NCBI GenBank assembly: GCA_029939545.1
Contig: JAOZSS010000156.1
Location: forward strand, 1 to 5,796
Reading direction: 5' to 3'
DNA from: Kiritimatiellia bacterium
GTDB lineage: Bacteria > Verrucomicrobiota > Kiritimatiellia > UBA8416 > JABMPJ01
DNA length: 5,796 bases
Position 1 is the first letter of the stretch, and each line of letters begins with the position of its first letter. Below the pieces are notes generated by a model. The model saw only the letters and a program-made list of their open reading frames with translations, had not been told where the DNA came from and made no database searches. Positions 1 to 5,791 of this stretch are shown in pieces. Both the position numbers and the translations under genes were made by a program.

Positions 1-179
1 ACCGGTTGAGTCAATCAGCCACCCTGTTTTCTATGTTTTTCCTCTCTCAGGCAGAAGCGGAAGACCGGTTACACCCGCAACGAACATCGGTGAACGCTGG
101 AGGTCGGGGTTGAGCGGGGGGAGGACTACGGGTTCTTTCCGCAAAGAAAAAGCTCAAATGGGCTGCTACTACAGAAAAA
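1..179. other. Region downstream of bipA without a recognisable gene
   Basis: This stretch follows the bipA stop codon on the minus strand. Apart from the 52-bp repeat I see no supported gene. A minus-strand ORF that overlaps the bipA 3' end out of frame (47-265) is low in complexity, rich in Ser, Arg and Pro, and has no family likeness. No good intrinsic terminator is visible: a five-base GGCTG/CAGCC pairing near 160-185 has a long loop and no T-run after it. Confidence 0.5.
26..77 (-). repeat. Left copy of a 52-bp repeat found inverted at both window ends
   Basis: Positions 26-77 are the reverse complement of 5745-5796, with one difference (A at 55 against C at 5767, where G:C would be expected). 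Identity stops abruptly after 77. At the other end the match runs up to position 26, where the right copy reaches the window edge, so the full repeat may be longer. On the minus strand one frame reads GVTGLPLLPERGKT then TAG; in this copy it could start at an ATG at 87-85, giving an 18-residue peptide with no ribosome binding site. The single difference is a synonymous CTT/CTC leucine codon in that frame. I read this as a dispersed genomic repeat that may also be where the assembly broke. Its function is unknown. Confidence 0.85.
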
Positions 180-1994
180 TCAGCCGTTACTGTTGCCGCG
201 CTGCGATCTGTCGACCATGATCTTGCGCATGCGGATGTTCTTGGGTGTGAATTCGACCAGCTCACCTTCCTTAATATAGGTAATACACCCTTCCAGCGTC
301 ATATGCGTTGCCGGTGTGAGCGTAACACTCTCGTCCGTGCCGGACGCGCGTACGTTGGTGAGCTGCTTACCCTTGGCCGGATTAACGGTCAGGTCATTAT
401 CGCGGCAATGCTCACCGATGATCTGGCCGCGGTAGACCCGCTCCCCGGGACCGAGAAAGAGCTTGCCGCGGTTCTGGAGGTTGAAGAGCGCGTAGGCCAC
501 GGTGGTGCACGTGTCCATCGCGACCAATACCCCGTTGCGGCGGTCGCGTATCTCGCCAGCATACTCCCCGTACTCGGCAAACATGTAGGTTAGCACGCCC
601 ATTCCGCGCGTGTCGCTCATGAATTCGGGCTTATAGCCCAGCAGGCCCCGCGTTGGGACATGGTAGCGCAGGCGGGCCATGCCGTTGTCCTGGTGCATCT
701 CGATCATGCGTCCCTTGCGTACTCCGAGCTTCTCGATCACGGCGCCCAAGTACTCATCGGCCACATCGATCGTGACATCCTCGTAGGGTTCGAGCCGCTT
801 GCCATCGATGGTGCGGAAGATGACCTCCGGGCAGGCGGCCTGGAACTCGTAGCCCTCACGGCGCATGCGTTCGATCAGGATGGAGAGATGCAGCTCGCCC
901 CGTCCGGCGACCCGGTACCCGGTCCCATCGGGGCGGTCCTCGACCTGCAGGGCCACGTCGGAGAGCGCCTCGCGCTTGAGTCGTTCACCGAGATGGGTCG
1001 AAGTGACGAACTCCCCTTCGGTCCCGGCAAAGGGAGAGTTGTTGGCCAGAAAGGTCATGGCCAGGGTGGGGGGGTCGACATCAGCGAAGGGCAGGGGGAT
1101 CGGGTTGTCCGGATCGGTATAGGTGTCGCCGATGGTGACACTGTCGAGGCCGGCCACGGCGACGATGTCGCCCAGCACGGCGTCCTTGACCTCCATCTTC
1201 TTGTTTTCGGCAAAGCGGTAGATCTTTGTGATGCGGGTGGGTTCACAGGTGCCGCGCGGTGTGGCGACCACCGCGTTGGTGTTGGTGTGAAGCGTGCCGG
1301 AGGTGATCTTGCCGATCCCCAGACGGCCGAGGTAGGGCGAGTAGTCGATCGACTTGACCTGAAGCTGCAACGGCCCCGCACGGTCGCCAGAAGGGCAGGG
1401 AATGTGCTCCAGGATCGCATCCAGGAGCGGCATCATATCCTGACCGCGCTGGTGGTGATCGAGGCTGGAGGTGCCCTCCTTGGCTGAGGCAAAGACGGTA
1501 TGGAAGTCCAGAATATCGTGGGGCGCGTCCAGCTTCACAAAGAGGTCAAAAACCTGATCGATCGCCCACTCGGGGCGTGCGGCCGGCTTGTCGACCTTGT
1601 TGATCACGACCACAATGGGCAGGTCGAGTGCGAGCGCCTTCTTCAGTACAAAGTAGGTCTGCGGCATGGGGCCCTCCTGCGCGTCGACCAGCAGCAAGGC
1701 ACCGTCCGCCATCTGCAGGATGCGTTCAACCTGGCCTCCGAAATCGGCATGCCCGGGGGTGTCGATAATGTTGACGCGGTGGCCCTTGTATTCGAACGAG
1801 CCGTTCTTGGAGGAGATCGTGATTCCGCGCTCGCGCTCGAGATCCATCGAGTCCATCAGCCGCTCGGCCACCACCTGGTTGTCGCGGAACATGCCGCTCT
1901 GGCGAAACAGCTCGTCTACCAGTGTTGTCTTGCCATGGTCAACATGCGCGATAATCGCGATGTTGCGCAGTTTGTCTGTCGTATGTGTGGCCAC
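180..1994 (-). CDS. bipA: Translational GTPase BipA/TypA, ribosome-associated
   Basis: BipA (TypA) is a ribosome-binding GTPase of the EF-G/LepA family. It acts in the cytoplasm, where it is linked to 50S subunit assembly and to growth under stress or cold. Counting from the GTG start, the G motifs are all present: AHVDHGKTT at 16-24, RGITI at 56-60, DTPGHADF at 78-85, NKVD at 132-135 and SAK at 170-172. The C-terminal part carries the BipA-specific stretch NLQNRGKLFLGPGERVYRG and the later NVRASGTDE and LVEFTPKNIRMRK blocks, so it is BipA and not LepA or EF-G. I chose GTG at 1994 because GAGAGGA (2006-2000) lies 5 bases upstream; this gives 604 residues, close to the family's usual 600-615. 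An upstream in-frame ATG at 2060 would add 22 residues without likeness to the family. The gene stands alone and is divergent from the epimerase. Confidence 0.97.
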   Translation of the reverse strand: MATHTTDKLRNIAIIAHVDHGKTTLVDELFRQSGMFRDNQVVAERLMDSMDLERERGITISSKNGSFEYKGHRVNIIDTPGHADFGGQVERILQMADGALLLVDAQEGPMPQTYFVLKKALALDLPIVVVINKVDKPAARPEWAIDQVFDLFVKLDAPHDILDFHTVFASAKEGTSSLDHHQRGQDMMPLLDAILEHIPCPSGDRAGPLQLQVKSIDYSPYLGRLGIGKITSGTLHTNTNAVVATPRGTCEPTRITKIYRFAENKKMEVKDAVLGDIVAVAGLDSVTIGDTYTDPDNPIPLPFADVDPPTLAMTFLANNSPFAGTEGEFVTSTHLGERLKREALSDVALQVEDRPDGTGYRVAGRGELHLSILIERMRREGYEFQAACPEVIFRTIDGKRLEPYEDVTIDVADEYLGAVIEKLGVRKGRMIEMHQDNGMARLRYHVPTRGLLGYKPEFMSDTRGMGVLTYMFAEYGEYAGEIRDRRNGVLVAMDTCTTVAYALFNLQNRGKLFLGPGERVYRGQIIGEHCRDNDLTVNPAKGKQLTNVRASGTDESVTLTPATHMTLEGCITYIKEGELVEFTPKNIRMRKIMVDRSQRGNSNG

Positions 1995-1999
1995 GTTGG

Positions 2000-2006
2000 T
2001 CCTCTC
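2000..2006 (-). promoter_or_regulatory. Ribosome binding site deciding the GTG start of bipA
   Basis: On the minus strand GAGAGGA is followed by CCAAC and then GTG GCC ACA. The 5-base spacing supports GTG at 1994 over the ATG codons at 2060 and 2033, which have no well-spaced site. Confidence 0.65.
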
Positions 2007-2023
2007 TAAGAAATGAGCCGGGG

Positions 2024-2052
2024 TTAGTATCATTTCCTTGATAGGATAACAA
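2024..2052 (-). promoter_or_regulatory. Possible sigma-70-type promoter for bipA
   Basis: On the minus strand TTGTTA (2052-2047) and TACTAA (2029-2024) are separated by 17 bases. A TG one base upstream of TACTAA resembles an extended -10 element. Transcription would start near 2017 and leave a short leader of about 22 bases before the GTG. The hexamers match the consensus only partly, and position is the main support. I see no equally good candidate for the divergent epimerase gene. Confidence 0.3.
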
Positions 2053-2125
2053 CCTCGCATTCATCTATCTCATTGCACTACCGGCAGGTATTAGGGTACA
2101 AGTGCGTCTTCCAACTGAGTACAGA

Positions 2126-2130
2126 AAGGA
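2126..2130 (+). promoter_or_regulatory. Ribosome binding site deciding the epimerase start
   Basis: AAGGA lies 8 bases before ATG at 2139. This favours that ATG over an in-frame TTG at 2073, which has no such site and would add 22 residues unlike the family. Confidence 0.65.
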
Positions 2131-2138
2131 ACCCGATC

Positions 2139-3176
2139 ATGGCACCGAACAAGAAGGCGATCGATATAAGGAATAAAGATGACTTGATTGTCATTGGGGG
2201 TGGCGGTGGGTTTATTGGTGGCTCATTGGCGCGCTATTTTACCGAACAGGGCTTCACGCGTATTCGTGCGATCGACAAGAAACCGCTCTACGACTGGTAC
2301 CAGGTAACGCCGGGAGTGGAGAGTCTGTGTATGGATCTCAGCGAGAAAGAGCATGCCATCCGCGCCTGCGAAGGCGCGATTGAGGTCTACAACCTGGCGG
2401 CGGATATGGGCGGCATGGGCTTCATCGAGCGCTTTCGCGTCGAGTGTCTGCGCAGCATCCTGATCAATACGCATATGATCGAGGCGGCCTACAATGCCGG
2501 TGCCGATCGCTACTTCTTCTCTTCGTCGGCTTGCGTCTATAACGCTGATCTGCAGAAGGACCCCAATGTACGGGCGCTGAAAGAGAGTGACGCGTACCCG
2601 GCGCTCTCGGAGCGCGGATACGGATGGGAGAAGCTTCTCTCGGAGATGTTCTGTCAGGAATATTGGGCCGAACGCGGACTGAAGACCGCGATTCCCCGTT
2701 TTCACAATGTGTTTGGGCCCCATGGCACATGGGATGGTGGCCGCGAGAAGGCACCGGCCGCGCTTTGCCGCAAGGTTATCGAAGCCAAGGACACGGGCGA
2801 CCTGACGATCGATATCTGGGGCGACGGCGTACAGACCCGTAGCTTCATGTACATCGACGAGTGCGTCGAGGGCATCGATATGATTATGCACTGTGATGAC
2901 CTCATCGCTACGCCGATCAACCTCGGCTCAAGCGAGCTGATCGCGATCAACGATCTGGTCTCCCTGGCTGAAGATATCGGTGGTGTGAAGTTGGAGCGTA
3001 CGCATAACCTGGACGCCCCGCGCGGCGTGGCCGGCCGGAACAGCGACAACACCTTCATCAAGGAAGTGCTCGGCTGGGAGCCCTGCCTGCCCTTCCGCGA
3101 GGGTCTCGAGCGCACCTACACGTGGATCGAGCAGCAGTACAACGACCGCAAGGCGGGTAAGCGTACGGTTAGCTAG
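2139..3176 (+). CDS. GDP-mannose 3,5-epimerase-like NAD-dependent epimerase
   Basis: This 345-residue protein belongs to the extended short-chain dehydrogenase family and closely resembles plant GDP-mannose 3,5-epimerase (GME), which converts GDP-D-mannose to GDP-L-galactose and GDP-L-gulose. From the N-terminus it shows a Rossmann NAD site (GGGGGFIGG at 20-28), NLAADMGGMGFI at 85-96, SSAC at 129-132 and the Tyr-x-x-x-Lys pair Y161/K165. GGREKAPAALCRK follows at 200-212, then WGDGVQTRSFMYIDECVEG at 227-245 and GRNSDN at 299-304. C132 and K204 align with the acid/base Cys and Lys of the Arabidopsis enzyme (C145, K217, from memory). The substrate is inferred from these motifs. The adjacent, convergent phosphomannomutase fits a GDP-mannose route. 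The product probably goes into a surface glycan, since no vitamin C pathway genes are visible. A related GDP-sugar epimerase activity cannot be excluded. Confidence 0.88.
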   Translation: MAPNKKAIDIRNKDDLIVIGGGGGFIGGSLARYFTEQGFTRIRAIDKKPLYDWYQVTPGVESLCMDLSEKEHAIRACEGAIEVYNLAADMGGMGFIERFRVECLRSILINTHMIEAAYNAGADRYFFSSSACVYNADLQKDPNVRALKESDAYPALSERGYGWEKLLSEMFCQEYWAERGLKTAIPRFHNVFGPHGTWDGGREKAPAALCRKVIEAKDTGDLTIDIWGDGVQTRSFMYIDECVEGIDMIMHCDDLIATPINLGSSELIAINDLVSLAEDIGGVKLERTHNLDAPRGVAGRNSDNTFIKEVLGWEPCLPFREGLERTYTWIEQQYNDRKAGKRTVS

Positions 3177-4492
3177 CCACGAATCTTCGCCAGGATCTCG
3201 TCGCGCTTGGCTTCCATCTTCTCCTGAGTCTTAGCTTCCAGGTTGAGACGGATCAGCGGCTCGGTGTTGGATAGGCGCACGTTGAACCACCAGTCATCGT
3301 ACTCGAAGCTCACGCCATCGAGTTCGATCAACTTTCCGTCGGCGTAGTCCTCGCGAAGCTGGGCAATCACGGCGTCGGTATCGGCCACCTCGGAATTGAT
3401 CTCGCCGCTGGCGTGGTAGCGCTGGATCGGCTTGATCAGCTCGGAGAGGGTCTTGCCTGAGCGGTTCACGATGTTGGCCACGCAGATCACAGCCAGGCTG
3501 GAGCTCTCGGTGAAATAGTTGTCGCGGAAGTAGTAGTGCCCTGACAGCTCGCCGGCGAAGCTGGCGTTGGCATCGCGCATCTGCTGCTTGATGAATGCGT
3601 GACCCACGCGGCTCATCAGTGCCGTTCCGCCGTTCTCCTCGATCACTTCCTTGACCGACCAGCTACTGCGCAGGTCGTAGAAGATATTGCCTTTCTCGTG
3701 CGCCAGCATGTCTTCGGCAATCAGCGCGGTGATCATGTCCATCGCCACCACCGTGCCGTTCTCATCCACGAACCCGACGCGGTCGGCATCGCCGTCAAAT
3801 GCGACGCCAAAGTCATACTCGCCCTCGCGAATCATCGCCTGCAGAGCCTCGAGCGTTTCCACCTTAAGCGGATTGGCCTCGTGGTTGGGGAAGGTGCCGT
3901 CGAGTTCCTCGTAGATTGCATCCACCTCGATAAGGCCATCCAGCACGCGCGCTTCAACGCTGCCCATCGAGTTCGCCATGTCGGCCGCAATCTTGATCGG
4001 ACGTGTGATCTCGGCATGCGGGCGAATGTGGGCAATGTACTCATCGGCAATGTGGTGCTGACTGATCGAGCCCGGTGTTTCGGCTGCGGGATCAAACGAT
4101 TCTTCGTTGCAGATCCGCTCGATGTCCATGATACCGGTAACACCGCTGATCGGTACGGCTTGGGCACGTGTCATCTTGATGCCGTTCCATTCGCCCGGGT
4201 TGTGCGAGGCCGTGATCATGACGCCACCATCAGCGTTGAGGCTTCCGCAGCCGAAATAGGACATGCACGTTGTGGCGAGTCCGAGGTCGATCACGTCGGC
4301 GCCCTGCATGGTGGCGCCCTTGGCGAACGCGTCGAAGAGCGGGGTGGAGTGGGGACGCATATCCCGGCCGACCGTGACGGTCTTGCATTTCAGGAGCGTG
4401 ACAAAAGCCCGCCCGATCTTGAACATGATCTCTTCATCCATTGTCTCGCCATAGATGCCGCGGATGTCGTATGCCTTAAAGATTCCAGCCAT
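3173..4492 (-). CDS. manB: Phosphomannomutase/phosphoglucomutase (alpha-D-phosphohexomutase)
   Basis: This cytoplasmic enzyme interconverts hexose-6-phosphate and hexose-1-phosphate, most likely mannose, the step before GDP-mannose synthesis. The 439 residues cover the full four-domain fold. The start has the typical FKAYDIRGIYG (5-15). TASHNP at 94-99 carries the catalytic phosphoserine S96, DGDADR at 233-238 binds Mg2+, and GELSGHYYF at 314-322 is the sugar-binding loop. RLSNTEP at 406-412 is the phosphate-binding loop of domain 4. GELSGH and SNTEP are typical of PMM/PGM enzymes and argue against phosphoglucosamine mutase, but activity on glucose phosphates cannot be ruled out. ATG at 4492 is preceded by AAAGGAAA, with AGGA 7 bases upstream. 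The stop codon overlaps that of the convergent epimerase within CTAG at 3173-3176. The shared sugar-nucleotide route suggests the two genes are functionally linked although they are not co-transcribed. Confidence 0.93.
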   Translation of the reverse strand: MAGIFKAYDIRGIYGETMDEEIMFKIGRAFVTLLKCKTVTVGRDMRPHSTPLFDAFAKGATMQGADVIDLGLATTCMSYFGCGSLNADGGVMITASHNPGEWNGIKMTRAQAVPISGVTGIMDIERICNEESFDPAAETPGSISQHHIADEYIAHIRPHAEITRPIKIAADMANSMGSVEARVLDGLIEVDAIYEELDGTFPNHEANPLKVETLEALQAMIREGEYDFGVAFDGDADRVGFVDENGTVVAMDMITALIAEDMLAHEKGNIFYDLRSSWSVKEVIEENGGTALMSRVGHAFIKQQMRDANASFAGELSGHYYFRDNYFTESSSLAVICVANIVNRSGKTLSELIKPIQRYHASGEINSEVADTDAVIAQLREDYADGKLIELDGVSFEYDDWWFNVRLSNTEPLIRLNLEAKTQEKMEAKRDEILAKIRG

Positions 4493-4628
4493 GATGATTT
4501 CCTTTCACAGACGCAGATAGGTGAAGTCACATAGATATGCAGGATAGGCAGGATATCCTATTCATCCTGTCCATCCATGTTCCATTCCCTTCTTGAGCCC
4601 TTTCGCAGAAAGAGGGATTGTAGTCGCA
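4493..4628. other. Divergent intergenic region between manB and birA
   Basis: Both genes must be transcribed outward from here, but I find no convincing -35/-10 pair on either strand. Besides the 9-bp periodic array it contains GTGAAGTCAC (4521-4530), a small GTGA/TCAC dyad, and AAAGAGGG (4609-4616), the only purine-rich site upstream of birA. Confidence 0.4.
4539..4581. repeat. Array with a 9-bp period and a 30-bp dyad between manB and birA
   Basis: GCAGGATA occurs at 4539 and 4548, and ATCC at 4555, 4564 and 4573, all spaced 9 bases. The two halves mirror each other: AGGATATCCT at 4550-4559 is a perfect palindrome. Around it CAGGAT (4540-4545) pairs with ATCCTG (4564-4569) about the same centre. 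As RNA, two of the four inner positions could add G-U pairs. It resembles AGGAT-based 9-mer repeats that I recall from intergenic DNA of other bacteria; this was not checked. It could also be an operator, as it lies between two divergent genes. Confidence 0.6.
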
Positions 4629-5396
4629 GTGAACGCCAACGATCAAGAACAAGCACGGCTGGGTCCTGTTGAATGGCGCGAAAGCCTGCCATCAACCAAC
4701 AGCGAGCTATTGTGCCGTGTAACCGATGGGTTTCATGTGCCGCCGGGGCAGATCCTTGCCGCGCGTCACCAGACCGCGGGACGCGGCCGCCAGCAGCGGG
4801 TCTGGCAGAGCGGCGTGGAGCGCGACCTGACGTTTTCATTCCTGTGGCCGGCCGAACCGCCGGAGCGTATGGTCTCCCTTCCCATGGCCGTGGCCCTGGG
4901 CGTGGCGGACCTGTTGGCCACGTACGAGATCGAAGCCGCCACCAAGTGGCCGAACGACGTGCTGGTCAACGGCGACAAGATATGTGGTCTGCTCGCCGAA
5001 GTGGCCACGGATGCCGGTGGCCGGGCGGTTGGCGTGGTGGTGGGTGTAGGTCTCAACGTCAACATGACGGCCGAGGAGGCGGGGAAGATCGATCGCCCCG
5101 CCACGTCGATGCAGATCATCTCCGGGAAAATAATGGAGGTTGCCAATGTACTCGAGCGACTGGTGCCGCTACTGGACGCACGGTTGGCACAGTGGCAGCA
5201 AAGCGGGTTCGCCGCGATTCGGGCCGACTGGCAGGCGCGCGCGGTCTGGATAAACCAGGCAGTCGAGCTCCACACCGATACCGGCCCCCTCACCGGCACC
5301 CTGCGCGGCTACGGCAAGTCTGGCGAGCTGCTGCTGGAGGTCGATGGCGAGGCCCGAGAAGTCTGGAGCGCCGAACTGATGCGGTGCGCTGGATGA
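4629..5396 (+). CDS. birA: Biotin--[acetyl-CoA-carboxylase] ligase, monofunctional
   Basis: The enzyme activates biotin with ATP and attaches it to the carrier-protein lysine of biotin-dependent carboxylases in the cytoplasm. Counting from GTG at 4629 (255 residues), it shows STN at 22-24, QTAGRGR at 48-54 (biotinyl-AMP loop), TKWPNDVLVNGDK at 105-117 with K117 matching the biotin-contacting lysine of E. coli BirA (K183), and VVGVGLNVN at 137-145. It ends with an SH3-like C-terminal domain (GTLRGYGKSGELLLEVDG). There is no N-terminal helix-turn-helix, so it is a class I ligase that does not act as the biotin repressor. The loop reads GRGRQQRVW where a Gly is usual after GRGR-x; the basic residues are kept. 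The start is uncertain: AGAGGG at 4611-4616 lies 12 bases from the GTG, and an in-frame TTG at 4593 would add 12 residues without a ribosome binding site. The stop overlaps the next ATG. Confidence 0.9.
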   Translation: MNANDQEQARLGPVEWRESLPSTNSELLCRVTDGFHVPPGQILAARHQTAGRGRQQRVWQSGVERDLTFSFLWPAEPPERMVSLPMAVALGVADLLATYEIEAATKWPNDVLVNGDKICGLLAEVATDAGGRAVGVVVGVGLNVNMTAEEAGKIDRPATSMQIISGKIMEVANVLERLVPLLDARLAQWQQSGFAAIRADWQARAVWINQAVELHTDTGPLTGTLRGYGKSGELLLEVDGEAREVWSAELMRCAG

Positions 5397-5562
5397 TGTG
5401 TATCTTCTGCAAGCAAGTCTCTGAGGGCTCGACTTCTGTCGAGCACATCATTTCTGAATCACTCGGCAATAAGGATCACACGTTGCCGCCTTCGTATGTG
5501 ACGGTTGCAATAACTACTTCGCGATAAAGATCGAGAAACCGTTGCTATATAACCGCGCATAA
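5393..5562 (+). pseudogene. Frameshifted HNH endonuclease-like gene
   Basis: The first ATG overlaps the birA stop (ATGATG at 5393-5398). The open frame runs to 5527 (44 residues) with C3-x-x-C6 and VEHIISESLGNK at 16-27, the usual start of a family of small HNH proteins with a Cys4 zinc site. The frame then goes wrong at 5495-5499: the next frame continues from 5497 as CDGCNNYFAIKIEKPLL, which supplies the second Cys-x-x-Cys and the conserved KIEKP block. It stops at 5560-5562. Loss of four bases at a TGT repeat would explain the shift. Family likeness ends near 5547, well short of the usual length, so the 3' part is missing or decayed. The parts agree with a nicking or restriction-type HNH nuclease ancestor, but the original function is unknown. 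A sequencing error could account for the shift but not for the short 3' end. Confidence 0.7.
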
Positions 5563-5578
5563 ATAAATCAACTAGATA
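5552..5578 (+). repeat. Imperfect direct repeat, copy A
   Basis: ACCGCGCATAA (5552-5562) recurs exactly at 5675-5685. The similarity continues with TAA, CAA and CTAG-like blocks and small gaps for about 26 bases. The copies are 123 bases apart. Copy A overlaps the stop of the broken HNH gene. Confidence 0.5.
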
Positions 5579-5674
5579 GCGTTTCTGTCCCGCCTGGGCT
5601 AGGACGAATCAAAACTGGAAATGTCGGCGTCGGCGAGAAAGGTCTTGCTCTGCACCGTTTTTTTCTGCGAAAGC

Positions 5675-5702
5675 ACCGCGCATAAGTAAGCAAACCTAGG
5701 GA
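5675..5702 (+). repeat. Imperfect direct repeat, copy B
   Basis: This is the second copy of the ACCGCGCATAA repeat. It ends just at the ribosome binding site of the small ORF at 5711. The two copies may mark a duplication or the edges of an inserted segment. Confidence 0.5.
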
Positions 5703-5704
5703 GG
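5698..5704 (+). promoter_or_regulatory. Strong ribosome binding site before a small ORF
   Basis: AGGGAGG stands 6 bases before ATG at 5711, closer to the ideal than the sites of the long genes here. It is the main reason to take the small ORF seriously. Confidence 0.5.
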
Positions 5705-5710
5705 AAAACG

Positions 5711-5791
5711 ATGGCGGACCTCTTTGCACGCGGCAATCGAAAGACGGGTGTAACCGGTCTTCCGCTCCTGCCTGAGAGAGGAAAAACATAG
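5711..5791 (+). CDS. Possible 26-residue ORF ending in the 52-bp repeat
   Basis: An ATG with a well-placed AGGGAGG site opens a 26-codon frame that ends TGVTGLPLLPERGKT then TAG. The last 14 residues come from the 52-bp repeat and are the same in the left copy (minus strand, 74-31), where the only base change is synonymous. I do not recognise the peptide. It could be a real small protein, the 3' end of a larger repeated gene whose 5' part was replaced, or chance reading of a non-coding repeat. One synonymous difference is thin evidence for coding. Confidence 0.25.
   Translation: MADLFARGNRKTGVTGLPLLPERGKT

Larger units (their letters stand above)
5563..5710. other. Stretch after the broken HNH gene without a recognisable gene
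   Basis: I see no supported gene on either strand. In the frame of the second HNH part the translation stays open after the stop from 5563 to a TAA at 5683-5685, but it shows no clear family motif; it may be the decayed HNH 3' end or unrelated DNA. A seven-T run at 5658-5664 has no convincing stem before it. Confidence 0.4.

Noticed and set aside
1..70. ACCGGTT occurs at both 1-7 and 64-70.
   Set aside because: It is only seven bases with a palindromic core, and the surroundings do not match.
26..77. CTCTCAGGCA in the left repeat recalls the 3' part of a glycine riboswitch aptamer.
   Set aside because: The matching 5' stem and the conserved core are absent in the 40 bases upstream, and no glycine gene lies downstream.
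108..114. GTTGAGC (and GTTGAGT at 5-11) fits the integron attC core GTTRRRY.
   Set aside because: No matching RYYYAAC partner or attC-like fold is nearby, and there are no gene cassettes.
660..1487. A 275-codon plus-strand ORF opposite bipA, and smaller ones at 303-593 and 1500-2009.
   Set aside because: They mirror a well-conserved bipA, show no protein family and reflect GC-rich codon bias.
3599..4534. A 311-codon plus-strand ORF opposite manB.
   Set aside because: It is an antisense shadow of a gene with complete motifs; its sequence matches no family I recognise.
4673..5527. A 284-codon ORF running through birA into the HNH segment.
   Set aside because: Up to 5392 it is an out-of-frame reading of birA; only the end from 5393 has real family motifs.
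5568..5789. A 73-codon minus-strand ORF in the last gap.
   Set aside because: It has no convincing ribosome binding site or family motif and runs across the repeat in the antisense sense.
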